A DNA stretch of 64,000 nucleotides from an uncultured Tateyamaria sp. (GCF_947497045.1 NZ_CANMEU010000012.1:39439-103438); one strand, 5' to 3'. Positions 1 through 10,038 are shown, counted from the stretch's first letter. Numbers and translations are program-made. The notes: generated from the sequence alone by a model not told the origin.

Positions 1-257
1 TGATCTCATCCATTATCTTTTCATGGAACACCTCGGTGGGTATACTCCATACTAAGCATTTACGCGGCGTGTTATCGGGGCGGTTGCAGATTGTTGTCAT
101 ATCCTGATCTGTACATATCCGGATGTCGCGCTTGCGGAAAAGCTATCTCGCGTACGGGCACCTTGGTGAGCCGCAAGATCTCAATCTTGCGACGTTCTTG
201 AAGCGAAAGTTGCGTATGGACGGTTCTCGTACGATGTTTGCCCGCATGGTTAAACAT
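1..257 (-). pseudogene. IS30-family transposase remnant, internally deleted and frameshifted
   Basis: The minus strand from about 257 encodes the start of an IS30-family transposase, including the N-terminal helix-turn-helix segment (SLQERRKIEIL, then VREIA). It then jumps directly to the transposase C-terminus in another frame (TICNRPDNTPRKCL, then PTEVFHEKIMDEI), which runs off the window edge. The DDE catalytic core of roughly 200 codons is missing and the two halves are out of frame, so no active enzyme can be made. A related remnant lies at 15.0-15.4 kb with a different deletion, so the two decayed separately. Confidence 0.75.
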
Positions 258-339
258 CGTTTTTGAAGATAAGTTTCAACTCAAAGTAGCGCGCTACGCT
301 TTGTGCCGCCCGATGGGTCACGACACTCTCGACTGTTTA

Positions 340-1306
340 TCCTGTCTCACCCGTTTGATCCGGGCCGTTTAGATGTAGAATCCGTTCCTGTTTCTTTCTC
401 GTGATTAGGTTGCGGTCAAGGCCGCTGAGCGGAGCCCTTGCGTAGCTCAATCGAAGCAGGCCGGGTGGCCACGGTTGAGATTGGCGTAAACGGCTGGAGC
501 CAGCCCGCCAAGTGATGTGTGTCGTCACTGTGTGTTACAATCGATCCTCTAGTTTTCGATGATCTTTCGGGCTTCGGCGAGATTGCCGAAGATATGCTCA
601 TTCAAACACCCATCTCGCAGACGGCCATTGAAGCGTTCCACGGGCGCGATGTAATGCCAGCCCACTCCAGTATCTTGGCACCATCTCAGCACTGCATGAG
701 ACGTCATTTCCGTTCAGTTGTCAGAGACGATCATTTCGGGCTGGCCACGCCGACGGATCAGGTCATCCAGTTCACGCGTCATCCTCGCGCCAGACAAAGA
801 GCGATCCACGGCAGTTGCCAGCGCCTCACGGGTGCAGTCATCCACGATGCACAAGATGCGGAACCGCTGTCCATCTTCGAAGGCGTCGGAGACAAAATCC
901 AACGACCGCTGATTGGCGCGATCCGGCATCAGAATGGGGCGCCGCATGCCCAAAGCCCGCTTACGTGACCGCCTACGGCGCACCGCAAACCCTTCCTCGC
1001 GATAGAGCCTGAACAGCTTCTTGTGGTTCACCTCGAAACCTTCCCTGCCCAGCAAGATGCCGAAGCGACGATAGCCGAACCAACGACGTTCATTTGCCAG
1101 CTCGCGCAGCCGCTTGCACAAGGCATCATCGCCCTGATCCCGCTTCTGATACTGAAAGACTGACCTATGCAGCCCGGCCAATTCACACGCCCCCTCTCGG
1201 CAGATTTGCCATGCAAATCGCCTGCCGGGCAACGGACGCTCGGACAAGCCGCGCCAATCCATCACAGCGCGCACGGCTCGTCGCTTCACATCAGGCGTCA
1301 GTAGTT
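340..1306 (-). pseudogene. IS3-family transposase OrfB, decayed
   Basis: OrfB of an IS3-family element. An intact stretch (about 1306 down to 714) carries the HTH_21-type region (RRWFGYRRFGILL) and the start of the rve integrase core (SLDFVSDAF, then IVSDN). Reading on in the same frame, the Gly codon after SDN is a stop (TGA). The following conserved text ([20 protein letters not shown], then [18 protein letters not shown]) is interrupted by a short deletion where the usual GKPxQNxF stretch should be, and by further stops near 552 and 531. The C-terminal text (HTSLGGLAPAVYANLNRGHP) is still recognisable. The enzyme is dead. Exact IS ends were not identified. Confidence 0.8.
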
Positions 1307-1561
1307 TTTTGTCGCCAGATCCTTCGATGCGGCATTGTCCAGCATCGCATCCGCCAGCATACGCTTCAGCTTGTTGTTCTCGTCTTCCAGCGCCCGCAGC
1401 TTCTTGGCATCCGATACGTTCATGCCGCCAAACTTTGCTTTGCATTTGTAGAAGGTCGCATAGCTAATGCCGTAGCGGCGACAAAGCTCCTGGGCTTTCA
1501 CGCCCGCCTCGTACTCCTTGATCATTCCAATAATCTGCTCGTCTGAAAATCTGCGTTTCAT
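1298..1561 (-). CDS. IS3-family transposase OrfA
   Basis: An 87-residue helix-turn-helix protein with the classic IS3 OrfA pattern: MKRRFSDEQIIGMIKEYEAG at the N-terminus, a CRRYGIS recognition helix, and a leucine-zipper-like end (LRALEDENNKLKRMLADAML). The ATG at 1561 is chosen because it opens with the family's conserved MKRRFS; a longer reading frame upstream has no support. It overlaps OrfB, and the run A-AAA-AAC on the minus strand at 1304-1310 is in the right phase for the -1 frameshift that normally makes OrfAB. Intact itself, but its partner is broken. Confidence 0.8.
   Translation of the reverse strand: MKRRFSDEQIIGMIKEYEAGVKAQELCRRYGISYATFYKCKAKFGGMNVSDAKKLRALEDENNKLKRMLADAMLDNAASKDLATKNY
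1304..1310 (-). promoter_or_regulatory. Programmed -1 frameshift slippery heptamer (IS3 orfAB)
   Basis: The minus strand reads A AAA AAC with the zero-frame codons of OrfA split as ACA AAA AAC TAC TGA. This is the standard IS3 slippery heptamer. A -1 slip moves ribosomes into OrfB seven bases before the OrfA stop. Confidence 0.6.
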
Positions 1562-1693
1562 GGTCCATCCTTTTCTCGGACGGATTGCTAACACCTCAAT
1601 GGCCTGACTTCAGGGGGCTGGGTCAAGAGCACTTAAACTTCATCGATGCTGAAGTTCGAGATGGACCGACTATGACTAGTTTGTTAACCGTGC

Positions 1694-2869
1694 ATGGCAA
1701 TCGAAAAGCGTTCTGCAGATCCAGTGAAGGCAGCGACACGACACATGGCAAGTGAAGAAACTACCGATCGTTTCAAGCGCATATTTGGTTGCGACATACT
1801 TCCCGAAATACCAGATGTAGGTATTACAGCCATTGTGCTCAGTTATAATGAGGCAATTCGCTTACCACATTTCATAGAGCATCATGCGGCACTGGGAGTC
1901 GGACATTTCATCGTCATTGATAACGACTCTACCGACGAAACGGCGCAAATTCTTGATGGTGATGCTCGGGTTACCCGGCTTCATACGAGCAATCCTTACT
2001 CTGAGCATAAAGCTGCATGGCGCGAGGTTCTTGCTGACCTGTTTTGCGACGGAAAATGGGTTGTGTTCATCGATGTGGATGAGTTGCTCATTTACCCTGG
2101 ATGGCCAGACATCGATTTAAAGTCATATTGTGCATTGCTCGAGACGCGAAATAAGAACGCATTGTTCACAACAATGGTGGATATGTATCCGAAAGAACCG
2201 CTTTCGAAAGTTCAATATCAAGCTGGAGCGCCTTTTCTAAGTGTTGCTCCCTTTTTCGACAGAGGGAACTACCGGCTGATCCCGCTTGAACCTAAAGCGC
2301 AGAAACTGTGGCCCACACCACACTACCGCATATTCGGTGGTGCACGGGAACGGTTATTTTCGGACGGAGAGGATCGCATACCCAGGCTTGTTGAAGAAGT
2401 TGTCGAGAAAACAGTTTTCAATCTTAAACGTCGCAATCTACGGCCGGGGAAGAAGCGCCGGAAACTTGATGCATGGGCGCGGAAATTCATTGGTGAAGGC
2501 AAGCAAAAGCTTTCGCCACCAAACATGTCAAAGGTCCCGCTCCTGTGGTGGCAAAAAGGTACCCAGTTTCCTGGTGGGCCACACAGGGTGAGCAAAGCGT
2601 ATGCAATGTCAGATGATTGGGGTGCGTTGTTGCACTTCAAGTACTTCGATGATTTCGGCGCGCGCTCCAAGGAAGCGGTAGACCGGGAACAACACGCCGC
2701 AGGGGCTGCGCACTACAAGCTTTACCTAGGCGACTTGGACAAGGTCGAGGACCAGAGCTTAGTTTTTTCGGGATCACGGCGGTTTTCGTCAACGGAAGAT
2801 CTTGTTTCAGCAGGCTTGATGCGCGTTTCAAAGGCAACGCGTAGTGCACTTGAAAGATACTCCAAATGA
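1694..2869 (+). CDS. Family 2-type glycosyltransferase (GT-A, DxD)
   Basis: A 391-residue cytoplasmic protein resembling the Glyco_tranf_2_4/GT92-like group. The nucleotide-binding start is ITAIVLSYNEA (residues 45-54), followed by VIDNDSTDET (74-83) and a metal-binding DVDE at 127-130. Such enzymes transfer a sugar from a nucleotide sugar to a glycan; the substrate cannot be read from sequence. The ATG at 1694 has only a weak ribosome site, and an in-frame ATG at 1745 is an alternative. It is the first intact gene after the IS wreckage, starts an AT-rich block, and is followed by a membrane-protein/DCC pair in the same direction. Confidence 0.75.
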   Translation: MAIEKRSADPVKAATRHMASEETTDRFKRIFGCDILPEIPDVGITAIVLSYNEAIRLPHFIEHHAALGVGHFIVIDNDSTDETAQILDGDARVTRLHTSNPYSEHKAAWREVLADLFCDGKWVVFIDVDELLIYPGWPDIDLKSYCALLETRNKNALFTTMVDMYPKEPLSKVQYQAGAPFLSVAPFFDRGNYRLIPLEPKAQKLWPTPHYRIFGGARERLFSDGEDRIPRLVEEVVEKTVFNLKRRNLRPGKKRRKLDAWARKFIGEGKQKLSPPNMSKVPLLWWQKGTQFPGGPHRVSKAYAMSDDWGALLHFKYFDDFGARSKEAVDREQHAAGAAHYKLYLGDLDKVEDQSLVFSGSRRFSSTEDLVSAGLMRVSKATRSALERYSK

Positions 2870-2939
2870 GCGACACCAGCCTGACAATCGAAACCCGGAG
2901 CATGTGCGTAACGTGCAGCATTTGTCGATGGGTTGCCGG

Positions 2940-4553
2940 ATGATGATCCATAAACCAACACTAGAGCAGGATTTGGCGTCCGACAAACCAACGCTTGTAG
3001 AATTTGCCGCTGCATTTTGTTGTCTTGTAGGTTTTTTCGCATACAAATACTTGGCTCAGATGCTTTTAGGAGACAGCTTGGTCGCTGTTTGGGTTCCATT
3101 TAGCGTTCTCGCCGTTTGTATCGTGTTTCCCGGTCTTCCCAGTGCTTCTGTATCTCCAGCCCTTCGCATAGTTTGTCGTGTCGTAGCGGTAATGCTCGGA
3201 TTTTATGCATATGCAGCCACAATAACTTATCCTTCGGGTGTCTCCGCAGAGGCCGACACAGTGCTTGCGATAGCCCGTTTTATTCCTCTGGCCGCCATCA
3301 CTGCGGCAGTACTTACTTTCTTGTATCCAGCTTTCGTTATTGTTCCTGCGACGGCAGTTCTCGCCAAGAAAGCCATTGGAGCCAATCTATTTGAAATTCG
3401 GATAAGTCATACCGATTATCTTGCGGTCGTAGAGATGGGTTTACTGCTAGGGATCGCATGTATCGTATTAGCACGCGGCGGCCGTATTAGGTCCGCAAAA
3501 CCGACCCAGATGTTATTTAGATGCAATCAGCAAGTAGCAACAGTAATCGTATTCATGATCGGCATCGCTGCGCATTTCTCAAATTATTTCTTCTCTGGTT
3601 TCCAGAAAATTATGCTAGACGGTGGTCCATTATTTTGGGTCTTTCAAAACCCCACACACGTACTATCCATTAATGCTTGGCTCAGTGGAAGCTTCCCATT
3701 CGGCCCGTGGCAAGAAACAGCTAAACTCGTAATCGAACTTGCCGATCAATCACACGTTCTTTTGAATATCATCATTCTTTTGGCACAGCTTGCTGCGGTC
3801 GTGTTTATCGCTAGGCGTGTTACAATGATTGGACTGACCCTATTCTATGACCTAACTCATATCATTATATTTTTGGTCAGTGGAATTTTCTTTTGGAAGT
3901 GGATAATCCTCAATCTGGCACTCGTTGCAGCCGTACACCGATTACCGAAATGGGTTGAGAAACGGTCTGTGGTGGCTGTATGTATAGCGGTAGTTCTTTT
4001 TGCCCCTGCAATTTTCGGGATAGTACGGCTCGGTTGGTACGATACACGCGCCCTCGTTATATCCGAAGCATTTGCCGTTACCAATTCTGGTGAGGTTATA
4101 CGAGTACCATCGAACTACTTTGGTACGATTTCGATAACAGCCGCACAGCATCGGTTAGGGCGCTATGAAAAGGGTCACTTTCCCACAGTTACTTGGGGGT
4201 CAACACAGACTGTTGATGATTTTGAGCACGCCATTGACGGTTGTTCGTTCGACATTGAAACCCGGCAACATTTTCGCCGCACATCTGAGCAAATCTCCAA
4301 GACGATACGACTCACACATCTTTACGCATTGCAACGCGAAACACTAGCAGGACGCTATAACTACGATCTCTTCCCACATCACGTTTGGTCTAACCCGCTT
4401 TTGTACAGAGATTTCGCTGCTATTGCCGCCCACGATATCGAACACTATATTTACCGGACACGGTCAGGCTGCACGTCGTTGAGTGACGACGGTCCATTGT
4501 ACGAGGAGCACAAGTCGACCGAGTTTATCGTGCCACTCCCTGATGGTTTATGA
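2940..4553 (+). CDS. Polytopic membrane protein, HTTM-like
   Basis: About 537 residues with roughly ten hydrophobic segments over the first 370 residues and a soluble C-terminal third. Start is uncertain: GTG at 2844 overlaps the previous gene, while ATG at 2940 or 2943 avoids the overlap and leaves a normal N-terminus. Segments such as HFSNYFFSGFQK and the placement immediately upstream of a DCC-family (DUF393) gene recall HTTM proteins, the vitamin K gamma-carboxylase-related group that is often paired with DUF393. The C-terminal part ends with a YDLFPHHVWSNP segment. No catalytic role can be assigned; a membrane glycan- or lipid-modifying function is only a guess from its glycan-gene context. 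Confidence 0.55.
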   Translation: MMIHKPTLEQDLASDKPTLVEFAAAFCCLVGFFAYKYLAQMLLGDSLVAVWVPFSVLAVCIVFPGLPSASVSPALRIVCRVVAVMLGFYAYAATITYPSGVSAEADTVLAIARFIPLAAITAAVLTFLYPAFVIVPATAVLAKKAIGANLFEIRISHTDYLAVVEMGLLLGIACIVLARGGRIRSAKPTQMLFRCNQQVATVIVFMIGIAAHFSNYFFSGFQKIMLDGGPLFWVFQNPTHVLSINAWLSGSFPFGPWQETAKLVIELADQSHVLLNIIILLAQLAAVVFIARRVTMIGLTLFYDLTHIIIFLVSGIFFWKWIILNLALVAAVHRLPKWVEKRSVVAVCIAVVLFAPAIFGIVRLGWYDTRALVISEAFAVTNSGEVIRVPSNYFGTISITAAQHRLGRYEKGHFPTVTWGSTQTVDDFEHAIDGCSFDIETRQHFRRTSEQISKTIRLTHLYALQRETLAGRYNYDLFPHHVWSNPLLYRDFAAIAAHDIEHYIYRTRSGCTSLSDDGPLYEEHKSTEFIVPLPDGL

Positions 4554-4575
4554 AGCGGCAGCAGAAAGTAGTAAA

Positions 4576-4947
4576 ATGGAAGGCATTGAGATTATCTATG
4601 ACGGTGAGTGTCCGTTCTGTTCTCGTTACGTGATGATGACGCGCCTGCGCGACACTGTTGGGCGGGTTAGACTCGTAGATGCGAGATCCAACGACCCGGT
4701 TGTATCCAAAATCAAGGAATTGGGCTTCGATCTCAATGAGGGGATGGTAGCGCGATATCGGGGGCAAAATTATTTTGGCGCCGATTGCATTCATCTACTG
4801 TCGATACTGTCCAGTAAGTCCGGAACGCTCAATCGGCTTTCAAGCACCCTTTTTTCGAACCGGTACATTGCCACGATTAGCTACCCAGTTTTACGCGCGG
4901 GACGAAACGCCACATTACGTATTATGGGCAGTCGCCCAATAGGTTAG
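4576..4947 (+). CDS. DCC-family (DUF393) thiol-disulfide oxidoreductase-like protein
   Basis: A 123-residue protein with the family signature YDGECPFCSR near the N-terminus, giving a CxxC pair at Cys12 and Cys15. ATG at 4576 is preferred because the protein then begins just before the conserved DGxCxxC motif, as is usual; a longer in-frame start at 4483 lies inside the preceding gene. DUF393 proteins have a thioredoxin-like fold and often neighbour HTTM membrane proteins, which is the arrangement here. It converges on the FkbM gene with about 25 bases between stops. Confidence 0.8.
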   Translation: MEGIEIIYDGECPFCSRYVMMTRLRDTVGRVRLVDARSNDPVVSKIKELGFDLNEGMVARYRGQNYFGADCIHLLSILSSKSGTLNRLSSTLFSNRYIATISYPVLRAGRNATLRIMGSRPIG

Positions 4948-4972
4948 GTTGGCGCGAAAATACTACATTCCG

Positions 4973-5815
4973 TCATGGGCGTGTTAGTACGATGTATTTA
5001 TTTGACAAGTTTTCTGCGACCTTGAAACCTCGCGCCTCAAGCCGCTCGATCATCGATTGGTTCGCGTCTTCACCTACAATGCGTTCGTGCGCCTCCATGA
5101 CAATGACGCGCACACCCGAGAGATCACCAGAATTGTTGAAGAGGTCAATCTCTCCACCCTCGATGTCCAGCACGATGACTGTTGCTTTATGGTCCCGCAG
5201 CACCGTTTCAAAGTCTCGTGTAGGAACGTCAAAGATTTTTTCATTACCTGAACGATCCAACAACGAAGAAGACGAGGGGTTCTCGTTTGAACCGAATGAA
5301 ACGGTTTCCGGTCTTTCGGGACCGGACCACAAGATCGCATTTTCGACGCGAACGCACTTACCGTTGAGCTCAAAATTATGCTGCGCCATCTCCAGATTTC
5401 GAGGGTCCGCCTCAAAAACGATCAACCCATCAGCTCCTACGCGATCATATAAAAACAGCGACGTCGCCCCTAGACAAGAACCCAGTTCAACGACCCTGTC
5501 GTCTGATCGAACGTGCCTGTCAATCATGGCGATTTCACGCCACTCATAGGTTCCTTTCTCGAGCGCCTGCTGAATGCCTTCGATCATCCTCGGGTGTTTC
5601 AAGTCGAAGAGGTTCCCATGAAATTTAATATGCCCCGTTACTCGCGTCATGAGCTTGTTCCACGTTTCCTCCAGCCCGGAAATCTGCTTTCCGCCCGGTT
5701 TTCGCACTATTCGTTTGCGTATACTGTTTTTTAAACGCCGCAGGCGTCGTTGCACACGGGGCTCTCGTGCACGGTCATCGTTTCTCGAGGTCAATATTTT
5801 TCCTTCGCTCTGCAC
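4973..5815 (-). CDS. FkbM-family SAM-dependent methyltransferase
   Basis: A 280-residue protein beginning at a GTG. The SAM-binding loop is VVELGSCLGATS (about 108-119), followed by the acidic ribose-binding residue in FEADP, and the FkbM hallmark VLDIEGGEIDLF (about 215-226). FkbM enzymes O-methylate sugars or small metabolites. The first 45 residues are Arg/Lys-rich and outside the domain. The start overlaps the end of the asparagine-synthase gene by 25 bases, so the two are probably translated together, most likely to make or modify one glycan. Confidence 0.8.
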   Translation of the reverse strand: MQSEGKILTSRNDDRAREPRVQRRLRRLKNSIRKRIVRKPGGKQISGLEETWNKLMTRVTGHIKFHGNLFDLKHPRMIEGIQQALEKGTYEWREIAMIDRHVRSDDRVVELGSCLGATSLFLYDRVGADGLIVFEADPRNLEMAQHNFELNGKCVRVENAILWSGPERPETVSFGSNENPSSSSLLDRSGNEKIFDVPTRDFETVLRDHKATVIVLDIEGGEIDLFNNSGDLSGVRVIVMEAHERIVGEDANQSMIERLEARGFKVAENLSNKYIVLTRP

Positions 5816-7659
5816 CGCATCCAGCGGTCTAAAAAGTACAGCGTCTGGATTTTCATTTTATAGCTGTGCGAACTCGGTTCCAACCGTAATCCACTTGCAG
5901 GCTTGAACAGGTTCCGGTCTTCACCTGTATTCCACAGGTCACTCAGCATATTTTTGCCGGAAAGCTGCGAGATGCCTTTCAAACTGAAACCGCGTTTCTT
6001 CTCATTCAGAAGAAAATCAAGACCCCTACCGCGCAGAATGTGTCGAACCGCATTCTTGGGTGCGGCGTCCATCCGATCGGAAATCGGCTGTGACAATCCC
6101 CACTCGATCACGCGATGGTCCAGTAGTGGCGGCCTGACCTCGAGACCAACGGCCATCGATGTTCGATCGACTTTCGGCAGAACGGAACCTTCACAAAACG
6201 TCATTAAGTCGATCCGCTGCAGCCGGCGTTTCAGCGGCAATTCAGGTGCATCGTGCCGTCGTAAAGACTCGATTGCCAATTCTTCGGCTCGTTCAGCTGA
6301 GAGCTGCGGGACGATATCCGCAACTTCGTCCGGACGGAGTGTCGGAAATACTGCGTGTAGATGGCGATGGAATTCTGAACGCTGCATAAAGTCGGTTTCA
6401 CGGCTCGAATTTGCCACACGACGCAATTTCGAAGAGCCTAATATTCCAGTGAAGCGCGTTGACAGGCGGCCAAGGAAGTTATTGCCTTTTCCAAGGCCGC
6501 TGCGCATATCGGATTCATACCAACGATATCCACCGAAAACCTCGTCGCCGCCATCGCCCGACAAAACAACCTTCAACCCAGCCTTACGTGCAGCGTGCGA
6601 GATTGCCATCTGGCTGACAATTGCACTGTATCCTAATGGCTCGTCGAGCGCGGTAAAAGTAGAGTTTATAAAATCTGTTGCGGTATCTTTATTGAGATTG
6701 TGGCGTTCGATAGCCATGCCGAGATACTGAGCCGTGCGTTCTGCTATCGGTGCTTCATCCTCATCAGGCGCATCAGAATAGCCAATAGTCAGGGCCTTGA
6801 CGTCTGTACCAATCGTCGCGAGAGACGACGCGATCAGTGAAGAATCGAGCCCTCCAGACAGAAATACGCCTACCGGAACATCCGAAAGAAGGTGTTCTCG
6901 GGTAACTAAGTTGACGAGATCTTCAAGTCCATCAATATCGGCGTCCTGAGAACTTGCCACAGCATCGGGGGGGTGCCAGTAAAAACGATGTTCGCTGCCC
7001 ACTCCAGGTTTCCAGCGGAGCGTTTGTCCGGCTTCAAGCTTTCGTGCTCCGGAAAAAATAGACAACGGTGTCGGGACATAACCGAGCGTCAAATAAGCAC
7101 CGAGCGCATCAATGTTAATGTCGTTGGTAAATCCGAGGCGTTCAAGGACACGCAGGTCGGAAGCCAACGCAATTTGCTGACCGCTTTCCGCAATATAAAG
7201 GGGTTTGATACCCACCCGATCTCTAGCCGCGAACAGACAGTGGTCCCTTGTGTCCCAGATTACGAAAGCGAACATGCCGTTCAACCTGTCTACAACCGCC
7301 TCTCCCCACTCTGCATAGCCATTCACAATGACTTCTGTATCGGATCGTGAAGAGAAGCGGTGCCCGCTTGCGATCAGATCGGACCTTAAAGATTCCGAAT
7401 TATAGACTTCACCGTTGTATACGATCACGAAGCGGCCACAATCAGACCACATCGGCTGGTTTCCCGCATCAGAAATGTCGACGATAGCCAAACGTCTGTG
7501 TCCCATACGAATAGGGCCAGCTACGCCATCAACGAAGGTGGCGATACCCGACGCATCTGGCCCACGCGAGGTCATCAAGTCGCATGCCGATTTAAAAAGA
7601 TCATCTGGTGCAGGTCGCGCGTTGTGCAGCTCACCGCTACAGAATACCAGTCCGCACAT
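5791..7659 (-). CDS. Asparagine synthase (glutamine-hydrolysing) homologue
   Basis: A 622-residue two-domain enzyme. Residues 1-200 form a class II glutamine amidotransferase with the N-terminal nucleophile Cys2 (MCGLV). Residues from about 245 form the ATP-pyrophosphatase domain with the PP-loop SGGLDSS at 268-274 and SGDGGDEVFGGYRW further on. The family makes asparagine from aspartate, but copies inside polysaccharide loci usually amidate sugar acids or other carboxylates; here a glycan-modifying role is inferred from the flanking methyltransferases. It is the middle gene of a three-gene minus-strand group. Confidence 0.85.
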   Translation of the reverse strand: MCGLVFCSGELHNARPAPDDLFKSACDLMTSRGPDASGIATFVDGVAGPIRMGHRRLAIVDISDAGNQPMWSDCGRFVIVYNGEVYNSESLRSDLIASGHRFSSRSDTEVIVNGYAEWGEAVVDRLNGMFAFVIWDTRDHCLFAARDRVGIKPLYIAESGQQIALASDLRVLERLGFTNDINIDALGAYLTLGYVPTPLSIFSGARKLEAGQTLRWKPGVGSEHRFYWHPPDAVASSQDADIDGLEDLVNLVTREHLLSDVPVGVFLSGGLDSSLIASSLATIGTDVKALTIGYSDAPDEDEAPIAERTAQYLGMAIERHNLNKDTATDFINSTFTALDEPLGYSAIVSQMAISHAARKAGLKVVLSGDGGDEVFGGYRWYESDMRSGLGKGNNFLGRLSTRFTGILGSSKLRRVANSSRETDFMQRSEFHRHLHAVFPTLRPDEVADIVPQLSAERAEELAIESLRRHDAPELPLKRRLQRIDLMTFCEGSVLPKVDRTSMAVGLEVRPPLLDHRVIEWGLSQPISDRMDAAPKNAVRHILRGRGLDFLLNEKKRGFSLKGISQLSGKNMLSDLWNTGEDRNLFKPASGLRLEPSSHSYKMKIQTLYFLDRWMRCRAKEKY

Positions 7660-7823
7660 TATTCAGCCGTCCTACCTGTCGCTATCACTCTTGATATCAA
7701 TTCAAGATTGCCTTCGACCAGAAATCATTGAAAGCAAGAGTAATAAGTTTAACCCCTTAAAGAAGGCCGTGTAAGACCCCTAAGATAGAGCTTTGATACA
7801 TGTTGAGCAAATCGTTGAAACAC

Positions 7824-8648
7824 CTAATTTTGCTTCCTCACATTGTTAAAAAGGATCGAGAGACCTTCTTCGTATTCCACGAACTTAAATAATTCTCTGA
7901 TACTTGATAAATCAAAATACCCTAGATTTTCCACTTCGGTCAGACTCATCTCAGCTGGATTAAAGTCGTTTCGTTTCGCCCGCCAAAGCACAGTATTCGG
8001 CTTATATGCCGGGTTTTCAGGATCGTGCAGCGTCAAGTATCGTAGATTAGGGAAAAAATTGTGGATCACCGGGATTATTTTGAACACATCGCCCGTCCAA
8101 GCGCTCCCTTTTAGACCATGCTCTTCTCGTGCAGCAATTGCAAGATCTTGCGTCGCCAGCGAACTGAAGAAGTCTCCGGGTACCGTATCATCTATCACGA
8201 TAACACCCCCGTCATTTAGGACCTGCAGAGCAGCGCAAAGATCCCGGAAGCATTGTTCAAAGGTGTGTAATCCGTCAAGGAAAATGAGGTCGTATGTCTT
8301 GTCGCAAGGGCCAGAAAAGTAGGCATCTGACGTCATCGGAAAAAACCGCACGATATCGCTTTCAAACTCGGGCGTTTCGAAAAGAAAATTTGGGTCTACT
8401 GCATCACGATAGCTCACCTCAATCGCTTTAAATGTGATACCCAGTTGCACGCCAACTTCCAGATAATCTGTGAACCCGAAGTGATCTGCAATTCTATTGA
8501 GCAACCTACTCGACTGCGCAGGATCTTGCGGCGGCTTTCGCGACGAACGCGCCGACGATTGGGCCTCTCTCTCGGCGTCGTCTTGTGTCACAGCCACATC
8601 TTTCTTGTCTTTTTTTGTAGAGCGCTTCGTGGGTCTAAACAGTTTCAT
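7824..8648 (-). CDS. Class I SAM-dependent methyltransferase (Methyltransf_24 type)
   Basis: A 274-residue protein. The first 45 residues are highly charged and probably disordered. The fold starts with the SAM-binding motif YLEVGVQLGITF, continues with YDLIFLDGLHTFEQCFRDL and then GGVIVIDDTVPGD, the pattern of Methyltransf_24 enzymes often found in sugar-biosynthesis loci. It is the first gene of a minus-strand group leading to the asparagine-synthase and FkbM genes, 164 bases upstream of the former. The substrate is unknown. Confidence 0.75.
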   Translation of the reverse strand: MKLFRPTKRSTKKDKKDVAVTQDDAEREAQSSARSSRKPPQDPAQSSRLLNRIADHFGFTDYLEVGVQLGITFKAIEVSYRDAVDPNFLFETPEFESDIVRFFPMTSDAYFSGPCDKTYDLIFLDGLHTFEQCFRDLCAALQVLNDGGVIVIDDTVPGDFFSSLATQDLAIAAREEHGLKGSAWTGDVFKIIPVIHNFFPNLRYLTLHDPENPAYKPNTVLWRAKRNDFNPAEMSLTEVENLGYFDLSSIRELFKFVEYEEGLSILFNNVRKQN

Positions 8649-8787
8649 TTATTGTCCTTGACAACCTTCATGGTGGGGCCGATCCTGCGGCAGGATTGAA
8701 GAAACACGTACGCTGCCGTAACATCCTGAAATGTATATTTCCACAGCAATAGAAGCGCAACTGAGCAAGTAGGAAATCTGGATAACC

Positions 8788-10032
8788 TTGGTCGTGTATA
8801 CATGCGTTTTTGGGGGATACGATATCCCAATACTTCCGAATCCCCAAGACTCGAAAGTGGATTTCATATGCTTTACAGACAACCCAAACTTGCCGCCTAA
8901 CGGCTGGAAAATTGTGCACCTGAATAGCGACGAGGAAGTTTGTGCAAGCTCAACTCGAAGCTCTCGGTTAGCAAAAATTTTACCACACAGGTTTTTGGAA
9001 CGCTACGACAGCAGCATCTACATTGATGCCAATCTAAAGGTCAAAGGACCGCTGCAGAGCTTGTTTGCCCAGCTTGACAAAGCATCGTTGATTTTCTTTG
9101 AGCATCCAGAGGGTCGTCGTGACATTTACTCAGAAGTCGATATTTGCATCAAGATAAACAAAGACGATCCCGAAAAGTTGCTGGAACAGGCTGCGCGATA
9201 TAAAGCGTTGGGTTTCGACGGGCGCGCTTCGGACGGTGATGCTCCGATCCCAGCAGGTATGGTAATATTGAGACGTCACAACGAACCAACCGTTGTCGAA
9301 GCCATGGAAAAATGGTGGTCAGAATATTTGGCTGGCTCGCTCCGTGATCAAATCAGCCTCCCCTTTGCACTCCGTCAAACCGGTGCGGAGTTCAACCTCA
9401 TCCAAGACAACGTGCGCGACAACGAATGGTTCGAATGGCAACCTCACTATAAGAAGTGCGCACTTAAGAAACTTTCGGCGGCATACGAGCGGGCCGATGC
9501 AATTATTCTCCACGCGCCGGGTGCCGAGCAAGTTGCGAAGCATCTAGTCTCCGATAAATTACTTCCAGGGTCCAGAAGGCATGTGCGGCTTTTGAACTCT
9601 ATTTTCCGGCCGCCCAAAAATTCCATTCTGTTTGATACAAACACTTTTGGAGTTTCTCCGCATGGCACGTCTGGTATTGAAATGGCGGCGGCAAATTGTC
9701 TTTTGAGAAAGCCGGTCGCGCTCCTTTGTGACGATCCCGAGCTACACGAGAAACATGCCATAGAAAACGCGATTTCAACTGGTGCCATTTTTCAGAATAC
9801 ATCCGAAGTACTAATATCCAATGCCTACGGCACCTCGCGTCGGATCTTATTTGAGGAGTCTGTCAAAGCTTTTTTAACCACCCATCCGGGTCCTAAAGCG
9901 ATCCTCCGAGCCGAGGATATTGAATGTGGGAATCTAACTGAACTTTTGACGTGGTTTCATGCTCAGAAAAGAGCCACATGGCCAGTCAGAGTTAGGTCAA
10001 TGATCCGGTCCAAGAGTTCGTCAATTCATTGA
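8788..10032 (+). CDS. DUF616-type glycosyltransferase with an extra C-terminal domain
   Basis: A 414-residue protein starting at TTG (8788), supported by an upstream AGGAAA ribosome site and by the conserved first strand YTCVFGGYD immediately after the start. Residues 1-250 match the DUF616 (TOD1/MUCI70-like) glycosyltransferase pattern, including FICFTDN, IYIDANLKVKG and RDQISLPFALR. The remaining 150 residues form a second part with a segment like those of GT-B enzymes (SPHGTSGIEMAAANCLLRKP), so this may be a bifunctional fusion. It is divergent from the methyltransferase group at 7.8-8.6 kb and shares a 139-base intergenic region with it. Confidence 0.7.
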   Translation: MVVYTCVFGGYDIPILPNPQDSKVDFICFTDNPNLPPNGWKIVHLNSDEEVCASSTRSSRLAKILPHRFLERYDSSIYIDANLKVKGPLQSLFAQLDKASLIFFEHPEGRRDIYSEVDICIKINKDDPEKLLEQAARYKALGFDGRASDGDAPIPAGMVILRRHNEPTVVEAMEKWWSEYLAGSLRDQISLPFALRQTGAEFNLIQDNVRDNEWFEWQPHYKKCALKKLSAAYERADAIILHAPGAEQVAKHLVSDKLLPGSRRHVRLLNSIFRPPKNSILFDTNTFGVSPHGTSGIEMAAANCLLRKPVALLCDDPELHEKHAIENAISTGAIFQNTSEVLISNAYGTSRRILFEESVKAFLTTHPGPKAILRAEDIECGNLTELLTWFHAQKRATWPVRVRSMIRSKSSSIH

Positions 10033-10038
10033 TACCCA

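Noticed and set aside
519..968. 149-codon plus-strand frame in the IS3 region
   Set aside because: Lies opposite the recognisable transposase OrfB and has no features of its own.
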